Origin: Pipra filicauda
Lineage: Eukaryota; Chordata; Aves; Passeriformes; Pipridae
Direction: 5' to 3'
DNA: 64,000 bases
Assembly: GCF_003945595.2 (NCBI RefSeq)
Contig: NW_024104351.1
Location: 744,001 to 808,000 of the forward strand
Shown here in pieces: positions 35,559 through 48,339 of this stretch. Numbering within the stretch: position 1 is the stretch's first letter; each line of letters begins with the position of its first letter. The translations under genes and the position numbers were made by a program. The notes beneath the pieces are model-generated. The model was given only the letters and a program-made list of their open reading frames with translations. It did no database searches and was not told the origin of the DNA.

Positions 35559-35757
35559 TGACTTCACATAACTAGTGCAATACGATTTGGGAATGCAAAT
35601 CCTTTTAAAAATTGACAAGATTTTTTTCAGAAAAAAAAATACAGAAAAAAAGTCATAGTTTTAAAACTGGAAAACAGCTACAAAACCATTTAATATATCC
35701 GGGGGAACATTTATTCAAGACAAAATAAATCAGATTACCTGAAATAATTGCATCCAA
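35559..35757 (+). repeat. 199-bp direct repeat, copy 2
   Basis: Second copy of the unit at 33312-33510, same orientation, 2.25 kb away start to start. Similarity stops abruptly at both ends. Eight bases (TTGACTAG) lie just outside copy 1 on the left (33301-33308) and just outside copy 2 on the right (35766-35773). The two copies do not look like LTRs: flanking 5-mers differ, and no primer-binding site follows copy 1. Confidence 0.95.
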
Positions 35758-36519
35758 GAAATAATTTGACTAGCTCTCCATTTAACGTGACAGTAATTTG
35801 ACCAAAAAAAAAAAGGCAAAACAATGTCATGTCTGGGCTAGAATCTTCTGTTTATTCTTCCTTCCTTGTTAAAAATCTCACAGATAATTTTTATTGGTAG
35901 CAATTTGGTGTTAGTGGATAAACAAAAATTTATTACTAGATTCACGCCATATTACTTCTTCAACTTGCAGAAACCTATTTCTTTCATCGATAAAACACTT
36001 TTTAATTTATCACCTCTTGAGAGCACTTAAGCAACTGTGGTTCAATTAAACCAGTGTTCAGTCTCTCTGCCTGTATTTCACACTTGGCTGATAAAAGAAA
36101 AAGATGGAGTACATTATAACTGTTGATGGACTATAGCTTGGTTCTGGTTTTAACCTTTAAGTCTTTAGCAATCACCTTAATTTTACATGTATGTGTGGAG
36201 TGCTGAGCTGATAAACGAAAGCTACAAGTACAATTCACACACAGAAAGTAGAAACATGTTTTAACGTTTTGTCTGTTTATGTAGTGAATTTATAGCTTGT
36301 GGCTTTTTCAGTCCTAGAGAGCAAATTTCCGCCCTTACATGCATAACAGGGATGTCACGAGCAGTACTAGTGCAATCTCTCGTAAACTGGAATAGTCACC
36401 AATGCTATTTTAAGGGATTTTTATAGGGATTCAGTCTTTCATCCATTTCTGTTTGCTTCTCAAACTCCCGTGGCAGACTTTCTGGCAATAATGTAATTTC
36501 AGCTTGTAATGTCAACTTA

Positions 36520-37614
36520 TGTCATGGTTTGACCAGCCCTCTGCCCTGGACCTGAAAGATGGGTAGCTCCAGGAGTGGATTTCTGGTGCTGAGCCAATCG
36601 GAAGCTTGATAACACCTTTGCAAAATGACGTATTTTTACAGGACCAGAAAAGAAGGTGTTGGTACAGTTGGAATTAGAAGCCATGACGTAGAGAGAGAGA
36701 GAGAAGATTTTCCAGTGGGGACCGGGAGCTTTTTCCCCCCGGCCAGGTGCGGCACAGCAGCCGAGCAGAGCCCCTCACTGAGACTTTGTTGCGCAGAAAG
36801 AATTAGAGACTGCGGGGGTGACCGAGGGGGAACCCCGAATTCAGGGGGGGTGATCGTGAAGTAGAGATCAGAAGAATTTCAGAGAGCGAGAGAAAAGCTG
36901 CCTGGAGCAGCACAGCATGTCACGGAACCAGACCCTGAGTTTGCAGCAGCCAAAGCAGCCAAAGCAGCAGCAACAGCAACAAGATGGAGCAGAGAGAGTA
37001 GCCTGCGTCCAGGAGCTGAACAAACAGAGAGAGAGAAGCCAGCTGGAAATGTTCTTGGGGTAGGGACTGAGCCAAAACCCCCAGAACCCTTGACCCGGGA
37101 AGGGGTAGATCCTGCTTGAAGAGGGATCCCCCAAAACTCCTTGTGGAAGGAACATCCACCGAGCAGAGAATAAAGACTTAAAGCTTTAACTCCCTGTACT
37201 CCGTGGTGATGACATGGTGACACGAGTGTTCCCTCGAAAGCCCATGGTAAACCCTCGGTAGCGTAGCTGAGTGGCTAGAGGCGGGGGCAGAGACTCCCTG
37301 CATTCCGATGAGAGAGAGAGAAAGAGATTTTCCAGCTACTACAAACTGGAGCTGTGGCCCTGAGAGTGAAAGAGAAACTTGTGCTCCTCGACTTTATGGG
37401 GGCAGAAGGCGAGATTTTGTAAATACATGGTTTTGTCGTCATAGGAGAATTAGTCATGATTGTTGTATATATTATTTTTTAGTTTTTATTCTGTTAGCAA
37501 TAAATTTTGATATTGTTTCCCCATGCTGAGTCTGTTGCCTGTCTGAAAACTTCTCTCAAACTTTGAGCAAATTTGTAGAGGGTTTGAAAATTGATCCTGG
37601 GTCAAACCACGGCA
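36520..37614 (+). mobile_element. Solo LTR of an endogenous retrovirus, 1,095 bp
   Basis: Bounded by TG and CA with inverted ends: TGTCATGGTTTGACC at the start, and TGCCGTGGTTTGACC as the reverse complement of the end (13 of 15 match). Flanking 5-mers ACTTA (36515-36519) and ACTTG (37615-37619) fit a target duplication with one change, consistent with an ERVL-like 5-bp duplication. Inside are a CCAATCGG box near 36594, a TGACGTA motif near 36626, and AATAAA at 37169-37174 and 37499-37504, which point to + orientation. No retroviral genes are attached, so internal DNA was probably lost by LTR-LTR recombination. The family name is not assigned. Confidence 0.85.
37257..37283 (+). other. tRNA-like segment with A-box motif inside the LTR
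   Basis: Twenty-seven bases starting GGTAGCGTAGCTGAGTGG resemble the 5' part of a vertebrate tRNA-Leu (about 20 of 27 positions from memory), and TAGCTGAGTGG fits the pol III A-box consensus. No convincing B box or acceptor-stem partner follows, so this is not called a tRNA gene. Confidence 0.35.
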
Positions 37615-37619
37615 ACTTG

Positions 37620-40600
37620 TCAGAAAAAGGAAAATAGTCTTTAAAAATTATGCTGGTGAGGAATCTGAATCAGATAACTCTATACTGGTTTGTCCAAGGT
37701 CACATGGAAATTTAGAGCCAAAAAAAACATTTTTTTCCTCTCTTTTTTTTTTTTTTTAATTTTATGTGTGTATGTATGTTTTGGGCAAGTCTGAATTTGA
37801 ATCCAGAGGGAAAACACAAAATTTCAGAGGCACGTAGTTCAGCTGAGGGAATGAAGGATACAAAGATGATAAACCCCAATCCTTTAAAACGGAAAAGGAA
37901 GAAAAAATAACATGATTGCACTGTTTTCAGTCTCTATTTAATCTCCTGTATGGTTCTTAGAGGAAAGCTTTGAAATAAAGAAAGGAACTCAGAACACAGA
38001 ATGGGTTGGTAGATAATGAAAGTTACTTGAGATACTTACCCTGCTGTCTTTCACAGGCTCACATGAATGGAGAGCAAACAGCTCAACAGCTCTTGAAGCT
38101 GTTAGATTACAGGGGTTCACAAGGCAAAATGTAGTTTTTGGTTTTCTCTTTATTAATCAATTTGTGCAAAAGGTAGTTTTCAGGGACACTCTCTCACAAG
38201 TACAGCTACCAAGATATCTCCTTGGAATCAAAACATGAAAGCTTACCAATATGAACATATCTGCATGAGGCTCCTGTACTTACTAAATACTCCTGCACAG
38301 CCTACAGAAAAAGTTGGGTGAATTTAAAGAGTGCAAAATGTTCTTGTAAAGATAGGTTTAAATGATTGTGAAAACAGTTAAGTTGGAACTGGTGGAATAT
38401 TTTCATTTAAAATTTTATTTGGCATAGAATGCCTTTCAAAAAAACTTCAGGGTTTTTTTTTGTGTCAGAAAAACTGACTTTTTGATATTTTTTCCACTTT
38501 TACAAATATATTTTCTGTAAATGTAGAAAGAAATTTTATAGGAATCATACTGGGTTTGTTGTTAAGGAATCAAATTCTTTTTTCTCCACAAATTCATTGT
38601 GTTCAGCAGGTAGTGGTGAGGATGATGACACAAAAGCATGGCTGAGCAGTGAAGTGAAGGTGGGAAGCAGTAGGACCTGGGGAAGCTGCAGTATTCTCAC
38701 AGAGATTTCTAGTAGGAATTTGTCTTGAAGACAATGCCGGAATTAAACACCGAAAATGATTTAATTTTTATTTTATTATAATTTTCTCAATCTTTTCATC
38801 ACTGAAAAGATGTAAAGATGAGGCTTTCCTTTTTTTTTAGTTTGTTGGTTTTGTTAGGTTTATTTTTTTTTTTATCTTCTGACTCAAAATCTCTTTTGTT
38901 TTGTTGCTGCTCCTCATATTTCTTCCAGTTTAAGACAGCTATTTGAATAGGTTTTCTGTTTTACTTTGCAATGAGCTGTTGCTTTCTGGCTGTGGCCTCT
39001 ACCTCTAATTTTGTACATAATTAACAAAATAGAAGCAAAATAAATACAATAGCAAAATATGTCATTATTTTTTGCATCTTTTCCATGCTTTTTGCTGATC
39101 ATATGCACGTAGTTTGTCATGCTGCCAAGAGCATCTGAGCCTCAATCAACTACCTTTGGGACTATAATTCTTTTATGATCTATTTTCCTATTTATTTTGT
39201 TCTGAATGGTTTAGTAGTACAGCTTGGAAAAGATATAAGCAAAAGTCTTTGGATTTAGTTTCTGTCGAATTAACATGAGTTTTTTCAGATACAATTTGCT
39301 ACTGGCCTTGAGAACACAAATCTAATTAATTTATTTTCTTTTTCAACTTCTATCTTATGTAGGGCTGCAGACATTCTTATCACAAGGTAACGCTATACTA
39401 GCAACATGTTACAACCATAGAAGGGTAATGGATACAAGAAGTTCATTCATCCATGTATCTTGTTATTTATCCTACATATATTAATAGAATATGTCTTCTA
39501 TGCAGAATTCAATATATTTAGTTCTCTCTTCTTTGTTTCATCCGTATGGAAATATAACTGTATTGTTTTTTGTTTTTTGTTTTTTTTTTTCATGAGGAGA
39601 GGAAAGAGGGACATGATCTGCATTATTCATAGGGAAAAAAATATGACCAAGAGATAGGTTTTGCAAACTGAAGGAAAATAGGTATCACAGGATAAATAGG
39701 TAATTTAACTTAACAATCTAATGTATATAAGAGCCCAGTATAGCTCTTTCTGAATGGCTGTATTTCAGAAGATGCCTTTATAGCCAGACAACAACAGTAG
39801 CTTTCAAAATGTCTCTAGTATAGGTATTTATGTTGTAGAAATCTATACCTAACAGGGTATTCCAGTCTCCTTTTGCGGATTGCTTTGAGAATGGCTATAC
39901 CTAATAAACACCTCATCTCATCCTAATTAATAGACTTAAATAATAAATGTAAGATTTAATAATGCCATTTTCTCCCCAAAACCAATAAAAAGAATCTAGC
40001 TGAGTAACTTGGATGTATGTGCCTGCTGCATCAGTTCTTAAAAGTTCACTGAGATGAATGCCAGTCAAAATTTTTAGAATTTGGAGTTTTGAGCTATTTT
40101 TTGATATTGAGACAGAATTGTGTTCTAAAACATGGCATGCCTCATGATGAAAATGGTGTATATGTTATGTATTCAGGATCCTTAACAATTCTGCAGTGAA
40201 TGAGAATCAAATATTGACCAGCATGCTTCAATACAGATATGAGATTTAATCATATGCTTGATTTTGATCATGAAATATTTATACCAATGGAACAATAAAG
40301 ATTAAGAATAAAGTTAGCATGATACATGCAAAAATTACTTAAAAGTAAAGAATTTTCTTATGAAGTTAACATTTATAGTGAATGTATATATGTTTACTTG
40401 TGGATAGATCTTAGACAGAGACTTGCATCTGTGACTCAGTAGGTGGTGAGAAATTTTGGCAATTGCTCAAAAATATCAAGGAATTGGCTATATAGCTCCT
40501 GACCATCTCAATGGCTGAATTAAAAATCTCTTACTTTAAGTAATGATATTAAAAATCTTGAACTGAAAATCCCTAATGTCTGTCTAGCTGCAGAATTTCT

Positions 40601-42099
40601 AATTAAAGGGAGCAGTTGAGGCAGTGGAATCATGAGGCAATATGATATGACCTGTTGGGGAGTGAGAATAGAGCAGATAGACAGTGCAGCAAATCTCTGC
40701 CATCTGCTCCTTCAGCTTCTTGACCAGGTTGCAAGGCAGGCAGTATCCTCCCTTTGGTGCTATTAAAAGATGTGCTGTCTTTTGCATCAAGGTGTTTGAT
40801 GCAGTCCAAACTTCACACATTCTGAATTGAAATTCAGCAGAGCAGACTTGAACTGAGCCATGGGACGCTATCCTTCAAGGGTTTTCCATTGAAGCATTAA
40901 GCTCACTAAATGTAAACTCAGAGGAGGCACTGTATAACTAAGATATAAGAACCAGTCTTAAATGAGCTAAAATGTGTATCAGAAGACAGTGATACAGATT
41001 TTTTTTCCACAGTGTTGGATCCCACTAAAGAAATTCTCTTCATCCAAGTCTCTGAGGTGGTTCATTTAAAGTTACCACGGGTATTTCTACATAGTAAGTC
41101 TGTGTTATATATATGAATATATATAAAGAATCTATATTATATTTATAATTGTATTTATTCAGCAAAAGGAAGATGCTTTAGGAAATCCATTTGGTCAGCG
41201 GATTCTGTTCCTTGTTTTCTCTTCTTTCTTTTAATACTCTTTTCAAGGCAATAAGTACAAATACCTTGTCTGAAGAACAGTAAAGGAGGTGTGAAGAAAT
41301 GAAAAATATAGGTGTACTCATCACTGGCTGAATGTTATATCAAGAGGCCAAAAGAAAAGAGAGAATCATGGTTACATAAAGACAAACTCAAGGAATGACA
41401 CTTCCTTTAACAGTATAGGGAACAAAGGTGAATGAATGAACCTCACTCATAAAAGATCAAGAGACTGAGGGTGAGGACTAAGCAAGCATCTGGAACACAA
41501 GGTCTACATCAAGCAAACGGAAATATCTCAGCTGCAAGTACTTTATAGTCATTGCCCATTCTCTTATTATTTTCTTTGTTACTTTAATTGCACTGGGTAT
41601 TGTTCCTTGCTGTGAAAAACACTGCTTCTTTCTTTAAAGAAATACCACTGTTTTTGTGGTGTGGGTTTTTTAATTTTGCAGCATATTATAAGACCATAAT
41701 TTATTTTCATTTTAAAAATCAGAGCAAGGTTTTCAACCTGGGACCACAGAATCATCTGTAGTGGAGACTGTGCATTCAGTGAGCATTTCTTTGAGTCAGT
41801 AAATCAGAAATGTTTCCAATCTGTCATATGGGAGAAAAAAATATTTAAAATATTTGTAAAAAAATTTGTAAAACAGTTTCAGGGAGAAAAAAAATCAAAA
41901 TCTAGTAGTGCATAATTAAATTAACTACCCCCTCAAACTGTTATTAGCTGCAGATGTCCCTTGATGTGGTATGCTTTCGTGGTGGCAATGCTTTCCCACG
42001 TTTTGTCATTCCTCTTGATGTTAATAGTGGTACTGCCTTCTGGCTTTGTAGGGTAGGATTTCCAGTTGGTAAAATGCAGTCAGTCTTTCTGATGTTGAA
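37620..42099. other. Intergenic, no gene seen
   Basis: AT-rich, with T-rich runs near 37744-37758 and 39561-39590 and a TA-rich patch near 41103-41155. No transposon or exon recognised. Confidence 0.5.
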
Positions 42100-42104
42100 C
42101 TGTG

Positions 42105-42798
42105 TGTGCTGGTTTAAGAGTTAACCAGCAGGGGAAATGAACTCAACTCAAAGGAGAGATTATAAGTCAGAATAACAATTTACTAAAATAATACAGTAAG
42201 TACAATCATACAAACAAACAATTGGTCTTAACCCACAAAACCCAAATGTATACCCCAGTACCCTGGGGCATGAACAACGTGGTGTTCCTTGGGCCCCGCT
42301 TGAGTCCAAAGTAAAGGGAGAGGGGAAGAACCTGCTGGTGGGAGAGCTGTTGCAGTCTGGTCAAAAGTGGTGATTGCAGTGAGATGCTGGGGGGAGAGCT
42401 GTTGCAGTCTGGTCAAAAGTGGTGATTGGAGTCCAGTATAGGGTGGTGATCCAAGTCTGTTTGAGAGCGATGAGCCGCAGTCCTTCTCTGGATCCCACAG
42501 AGTGGTTTCAAATGTTCCAAGACTCCAAGATTATATATCCTGCAGTTCAGGCAGGAATGCTCAGCACTTCCCTCAGGGCGGGGAGTTCCGCAAAGGGTGT
42601 GAGGACAGGAGCATCCTCCTATCTCACAGGCCTCTTAACACCTAGTTTATAGCCTGAGGAGTCAGGCTCTATGGGCAGAGGGTGTAAATGGTTCATTGAT
42701 AACAGTTTCTGGGAAATGGCATGGAAGGCTATAGAATACACAGTTTTGGGTTACACCCATACCCTGATGAACTGGTCTCAGTTGTCCTAACTAGAACA
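42105..42798. mobile_element. Solo LTR, 694 bp, with 5-bp target duplication
   Basis: Begins TGTGCTGGTTTAAG and ends TAGAACA, giving TG...CA ends with TGTGCT/TGTTCT as short inverted termini. CTGTG flanks it exactly on both sides (42100-42104 and 42799-42803), the 5-bp duplication expected of ERVL-type integration. An internal 44-bp tandem repeat is present. No internal retroviral sequence adjoins. Orientation could not be fixed, because no clear polyadenylation signal stands out on either strand. Confidence 0.75.
42333..42428. repeat. 44-bp direct repeat inside the 694-bp LTR
   Basis: The unit starting TGCTGG and containing GAGAGCTGTTGCAGTCTGG lies at 42333-42376 and again at 42385-42428, with one mismatch. 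Tandem duplication in a U3-like part of an LTR is common and may copy regulatory sites. Confidence 0.9.
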
Positions 42799-42803
42799 CT
42801 GTG

Positions 42804-45800
42804 TCTGTAAAAAAAAAAAAGCCAAGCTAATTATTTGTATGGGAAAGGCACTTTCACCTTTCCATCCGCTTTTCAAAGGTGCATTCAACACTGGGCAAAC
42901 AAAGCAAAATTAATGACGTACTGTTAGAAAGTAACTCTTTTGCTGCTGTGCAGTAGTGCAGGTTCCTGGGAAAGAGTAATTTGTATTTCCTCTATTTTTA
43001 AGAACGAGATTCTCCCAAAGAATGAACCTTTTTGTTGCTGTTGTGCATTAAAACAAAGGAAGAGGTAAACAAGAAGTTAATGAATCACTAAGAGCAAAAT
43101 TCAACATGCTGTAATTCCACAAGACTTTCAGGCCAAAATGCATGTTTTTTGCCAAAGACACCAAAGGTGAGACCAGAATCAAATGTATTGTGTCAGATTC
43201 TTTTCTATGAGAAAAAAACACGTTGCTTTATTTCAGGTGGGCATTTCTTAAGGCCTTGTACAGCACCCAGAAGTTATGTATCCTTTTTGTCCAATATTTA
43301 GTAATATCACATATTTTTCTAATTTTAGAATATTTTATATTTTTATTATCACAAGTTTGAAATTTATTTTCATTTGCTCAACTGTCAATAGCAAACCACT
43401 TTCAACTCAATAAGTGCAGTTAATTGTGTGTGTATGTATACATACCAGAACAAAGTAAAACCAGTCTATATACACTCAATTCACTTGGGCCTTTGAACCA
43501 AGCCAGTGAAAGAAGGCAGCTGGGAAGGCTTGTAGCAGCCAAATCTTGAAATGTTAACAGAAACAGCTAAAGAAACTCTCCCCAAGTCAGCAACACCACT
43601 ATCCCAATTCCATCCATAGCACTGAGTACTGCCAGCAAAATAGATTACAATGCTTGGTTTATGAGTTCTTTGTCTGCTGGGCAGGTTTTGTGTGTGATCA
43701 TGTATGTAACAGTCAGTCCTTGGTGAAGGAAGGATGGGTACCAATGCTAGTGTTCAAAGAGAGAATGAACAGATGAGAATTTTCAAAAGTGTGTTGTTTC
43801 TCTTCCCTCAGACGTCACTGTCTGCCATCCAGGAGCCAGGAACAGCACTACAAGGCTGGTCTGCTCAGTGTGGTCAGAGTTTCAATTGTATGCCGTGGTA
43901 ATTGAGCTCTGTTATTAATGTGTCTACATTAAGACATCCAGCTGTTGGCTCCCCATTTTGCCCTCAAATGCGTGTGTTTGGCTTCCTTGTTTCAATGGGA
44001 ACAGTGTGAGCATAGCTGGGGATAGAATCTGTGCGTGTACACATTTGTGCTTCTGTATATACAATAGTTTCAAGGAGAAAGAGAAATATATTTTCCTGAA
44101 TGATAATATTCATTAACTTCCCATTTCCTTTCTGTACCAAATGTTCCTATTTCCCTGTAGAGTCCCGGGCTTTGCCATGTGTCAATCTTCTTTGGGAAAG
44201 CACGTAGGTAATATGGTGACCCTTGTTTCAATCAAAGCAAAGCTTTTGTCCTGACCTCTAGCTGAACCACAGCCTGAACTGTTTAGAAATGTTTAAAGGG
44301 GGAGAGAGAAGGCAGAAAAGGGAAGGAAGGAAGGGGAGGGGAAGGGAAGGGAGACCCAAAATTTTCTGTTTGTGTCTGAGATGGGAAACAGCAATACTGA
44401 AATATACCAGATAGTCTATTCTTGCTGTACTAATGACCTAGCCAAAACAAAGTGCTTCTGGAAATCCTTCAAGAAATTCTGCCTGAGTTATTTCCAGTTT
44501 TGTGTCCAGACCAGAGAGACTTGGATAAGGCATTAAAAAGTTTGAATATTTGTCAGTTACTTCTTCCTTTTTCCTCTCCTCATCTAAACTAGAGCTCAGA
44601 TTCATCATCAACTCTTCATAGATATGTCACTTCCTTCTGCAGACATCTCTGACTGGTTCTCCACCCATTCAGGTCAGAAAATTGAAAGAACTGAATTTAG
44701 CCTTTGTAACCATAAACTTTTGTAACCATGTAACTTAGCATGCTAAGACAGGCAATGTTCTATAAGCAAGAGTTGATGGTGATACTGTCCTTCCTCTTGT
44801 GTTCCCTTTTGTGCACTGAAACATTTTGAACACTAATAAGTATCCTCTTTGGCTCAATGATTGCAGCTTATTGAGTAATATGACTATCAATTGTCTCTTA
44901 TTGCAGATGTGATGCTGTATTTCTCTCTGAAGCTGCATCTGTGAATCTGCATGCAGCTGCACTTGTAGTTCAGGCAGCAGATGTGCCTGTTATTTTTACT
45001 TCATTTTTTTCAGAGCAAAACTAAGGATATGAATTACTTGTTCTCTTTAGACTGAGTGACCCCTTGTCTTGACCTCATTCTTCACATGGTCATCCATGCT
45101 TGGAATCTGGGACAGAGGCGATTTATTTCATATTCTAATTGAACTGCTTTTCTCATTCCTACTTATCTCAAAGAATTTAGTATTGAATCTTAACTAGAAA
45201 AGAAAAAGTCAGTTTAACTAAGAACTAAAAAAGAGCACTATCTTTTTCACAGATATTCTGCTTCCTAAAAAAAGTTAGTCCTTTGCTCTCTATATATTTG
45301 AGGTATATCATCTATAACTAAGCCTTGTAATTCTTATAATCTAACAAAACTTTTGATTTTCATTCCTGCTAGGTAGGTCCTATCAAGTCAAGACAAACCT
45401 TTTAAGATGTGATATCTTACAGAAGTCTGTCTCAAAAATATAACCTTAATTCAAGCTATTCAAATTCAACTTGTAATTCTGCTTGGTTTGAAATAAGTAG
45501 TATTGTGTGAGTCACAGGTTATGTGTTCAAAAATGGACTAATGTGGTTAATTACCTTGGCCTGTGACATAGGACATCAGACTAGCCTGGCTTAGATATTA
45601 CTGGAGATAGACCATGAATAACCCTTTTTAATTTTTTTTCCTTACATAGGTATAAGTAGGTCAAAATCACCTCATAACTTCAAAAGACAAAGTGCCTGGA
45701 ATTTTTTTGCTATGAGTCATGTTTTTTTATAATCTAGTTATTCTCACAAATCTTCTCTGAACTCTTTCCAAATATCAATGCTTCTTACACTGCAGGCAAA

Positions 45801-48250
45801 GGAATTTCTTTGAGTATTCTAGTAATGTTTACTTTGGGAGAAATATACAAGTGTATTGACTCTTTACACTTACTCAGTACACCCTTTCTACTAAATTCAA
45901 GATGTTGTAAGCCTTTTGAAACACAGAATCTCATGTGAAGCTCAGATCAATTCAGAGCAGGACCATTCACATGGATCTTCCCAGAATTACTCTTTCCTGT
46001 GTTAGCATTTCCTCTCCCATTAGTGTCATTTATGTTCTTTATTCTTTAGTCCTTCTGTCTCTCTTTTTTTGCTTGTTCGAATCAAAACACATACTGTTTG
46101 CAAGCTTATTGCTTATCAAACAATCAAGATTGTCCTTTGTTAATAATATTTCTTCTTTATTATTTGCCAAGCTCTAGTCCTTCCTGGTAACTTTGTTAAT
46201 GATATTCTTATATCATCTTCCAGGTCATTGATAAAAACACATTAAAATATACTATGACAGCATTACCTATGGGATCACACTAAAAGTACACCTGCTTGAT
46301 GATGATTTCTCTGACATCTGTCATTTAGTTAATGGATAATATATGTAGTTAGCTTCATAGCACTCTGATTTTTAATCAATTTGTCCTGCTATACGTAGTC
46401 AAAAGTTTGACTGAGCTTTGGTTATATATAGTGTTATTATTGCCTCTGTCAACTCAAGTTGTAATCTCATCAGAAAACGAAATCATGTTAGCTTGACAGA
46501 CCTATTTTCCATATGACTAGTTTGAGTGGTATTAATAATATTTTATTATTTAATGTATCTGTTCTACTGTTTGATTTAGGGTCAAGGACAGCCTGACAGA
46601 ATATCTTCAGGCAGGTCATCCTGTTTATTCCTTTTAAATACTGGTTCAGCATTAAATTTTTTCCGGTTTCTGAAATTATTCCAGTATTTCTAGAGTTATT
46701 GAAAATAGCAGTAGCAGCTTAAAGAAGATTTCAGTCAGTTCTTGGGATTTATAATTTTTGTAGTACTTAAGGCATAGTTCATGAACATATAAATGCTCTT
46801 GAAAACCTTACTCAAAGGCCTAGGATGCTGAGTCATAAACTACAAACAGTGTAGGTGTTATTAACGAAGAAAAGTAATGTGTTTGGGCTTTTTTTCTTTT
46901 TCACTAAATCTTTCTGATATTTTTATTCCTTTCTCCTTCCCTAATGGGACAAACCTTCAACTATTCTAAAATAGTTGAAAAGGAAGATATTTGTAGTTAA
47001 GGCATTTAGCTTGGATGGTACTTGTGTAGACTTGTGTGAGAGTCTGCCTTTCTCTCCTATAAACATCTCTAAAGCATGCTTAATCAAACAAAAATGAATA
47101 CATTTGAAACAAATTAAATCAATTAAATTCTGACAGTGCCTGATTCTCCCCATCAAGTAGCTTATTTATCTTATTTTTCTAGAAGATACCTAAATATTAA
47201 AATAATAATTGAGTGACACTGTTACTGCTGCTAGCGGCTTTCCATTGATTAAGCAAGTTTCAGACACTTTTAGTTACAAAAAACTTCTCTCTTCCATGAG
47301 TTCTTGTCATACCCATCATTCCATATTCTCAAAGTAATCTTACTGATGATGCAGCTATAAAGACATGTAAAGATATTTTTCTAGAGGTTAGCAAATAATC
47401 ATCTGTAGGGGTTCTCTACCCAACTGATGAAAGTGTGTTCAACACAGACAAAGAAACAAATAGAAAGTAAAATTTATCTCTGTATAAAGAGTAAAAAAAT
47501 AATTGTTAGTCAAGTTTGCCTTCTTTGACAAGAGTTGCAAAACCGTCAGTGACAAGTGAGGGTTTTTTAAAATGATTGAAAGAGATATCAAAAAGTTATT
47601 AAGTATTTGGGGCTTGCTGATTCAATTTCTTGAGAGCTTGAGGGGAAAGAAAAGGGTATATTATTTTTCTGATATTTGTGAGGCAAATACCCAAGAGATA
47701 GCAGTTGCATCAGAATATAAAGAAAGTGCAATTTAAAAACAAACAAACAAAACAAAACAAGCTACACAAATTTACCCACTTCCTTTCTTTCAGTGACTCC
47801 AGTGACTCCACAGTTGTAAATTTAGGAAGGGTTCAATTGAAGTAAGTTGGAAACTTAGAAATGAACTTTAAGAGCTTTAAAATTAAGACAACATGGTAAA
47901 GAAAACCAACAACAAATGCCCTAACTTAGAGATGTTATGGAAATTAGGCATTCCTACTACCATAACAGGGTTCAACTCTAGGTTTCTGCTGAACCAGTAA
48001 GCCCAAAAGAGATTATTCTATAAAGTCCTTCTTATTAATAGCACTGCAGCTCAATCTAGATGCCTCTGAAGAGGGACTTTGAACAAACAAAGCCCTGATC
48101 AACTGCACCATTACAACCTAAATTCTCTATCCCTCATGTAGCAGTTGAGACCAGTTGTAATATTTGGGTTTGGGACCTTCCCATCACTGGCCCTTCCATT
48201 GTCTCTAGGTGAGCCATTTCCTCTCTGCTGTCTGGGGTTGCACTTCTGTT
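42804..48250. other. Intergenic, no gene seen
   Basis: AT-rich, low in CpG. Short open frames only. The one notable local signal is the purine/G-run tract near 44.33 kb. Confidence 0.5.
44333..44351 (+). other. Potential G-quadruplex motif
   Basis: GGGG, GGGG, GGG and GGG separated by loops of 1, 2 and 2 bases satisfy the standard four-run quadruplex pattern. It lies within a GGAAGG-type purine tract at about 44300-44352. Whether it folds in cells is unknown. Confidence 0.7.
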
Positions 48251-48339
48251 AATCACAGAAGCACGGAATATGCTGAGTTAGAAGGGATTCACAAGGATCA
48301 TTGAGTCCAACTCCTGACCCCGTACAGGACCACCCAAAA
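48251..48339 (-). mobile_element. Short CR1 3' end fragment
   Basis: Read on the + strand it opens AATCACAGAAGCACGGAATA, then has GTCCAACTCCTGACCCCGTA and GGACCACCC, the reverse complement of the CR1 3' tail. Only about 90 bp remain, typical of strong 5' truncation. Confidence 0.75.

Noticed and set aside
33312..35757. The two 199-bp copies as LTRs of a complete 2.4-kb retroelement
   Set aside because: Flanking bases do not form a target duplication, no primer-binding site follows copy 1, no polypurine tract precedes copy 2, and no element-length open frame lies between.
37257..37330. A tRNA gene in the LTR
   Set aside because: Only the 5' part resembles a tRNA; no B box, anticodon stem or acceptor-stem complement was found.
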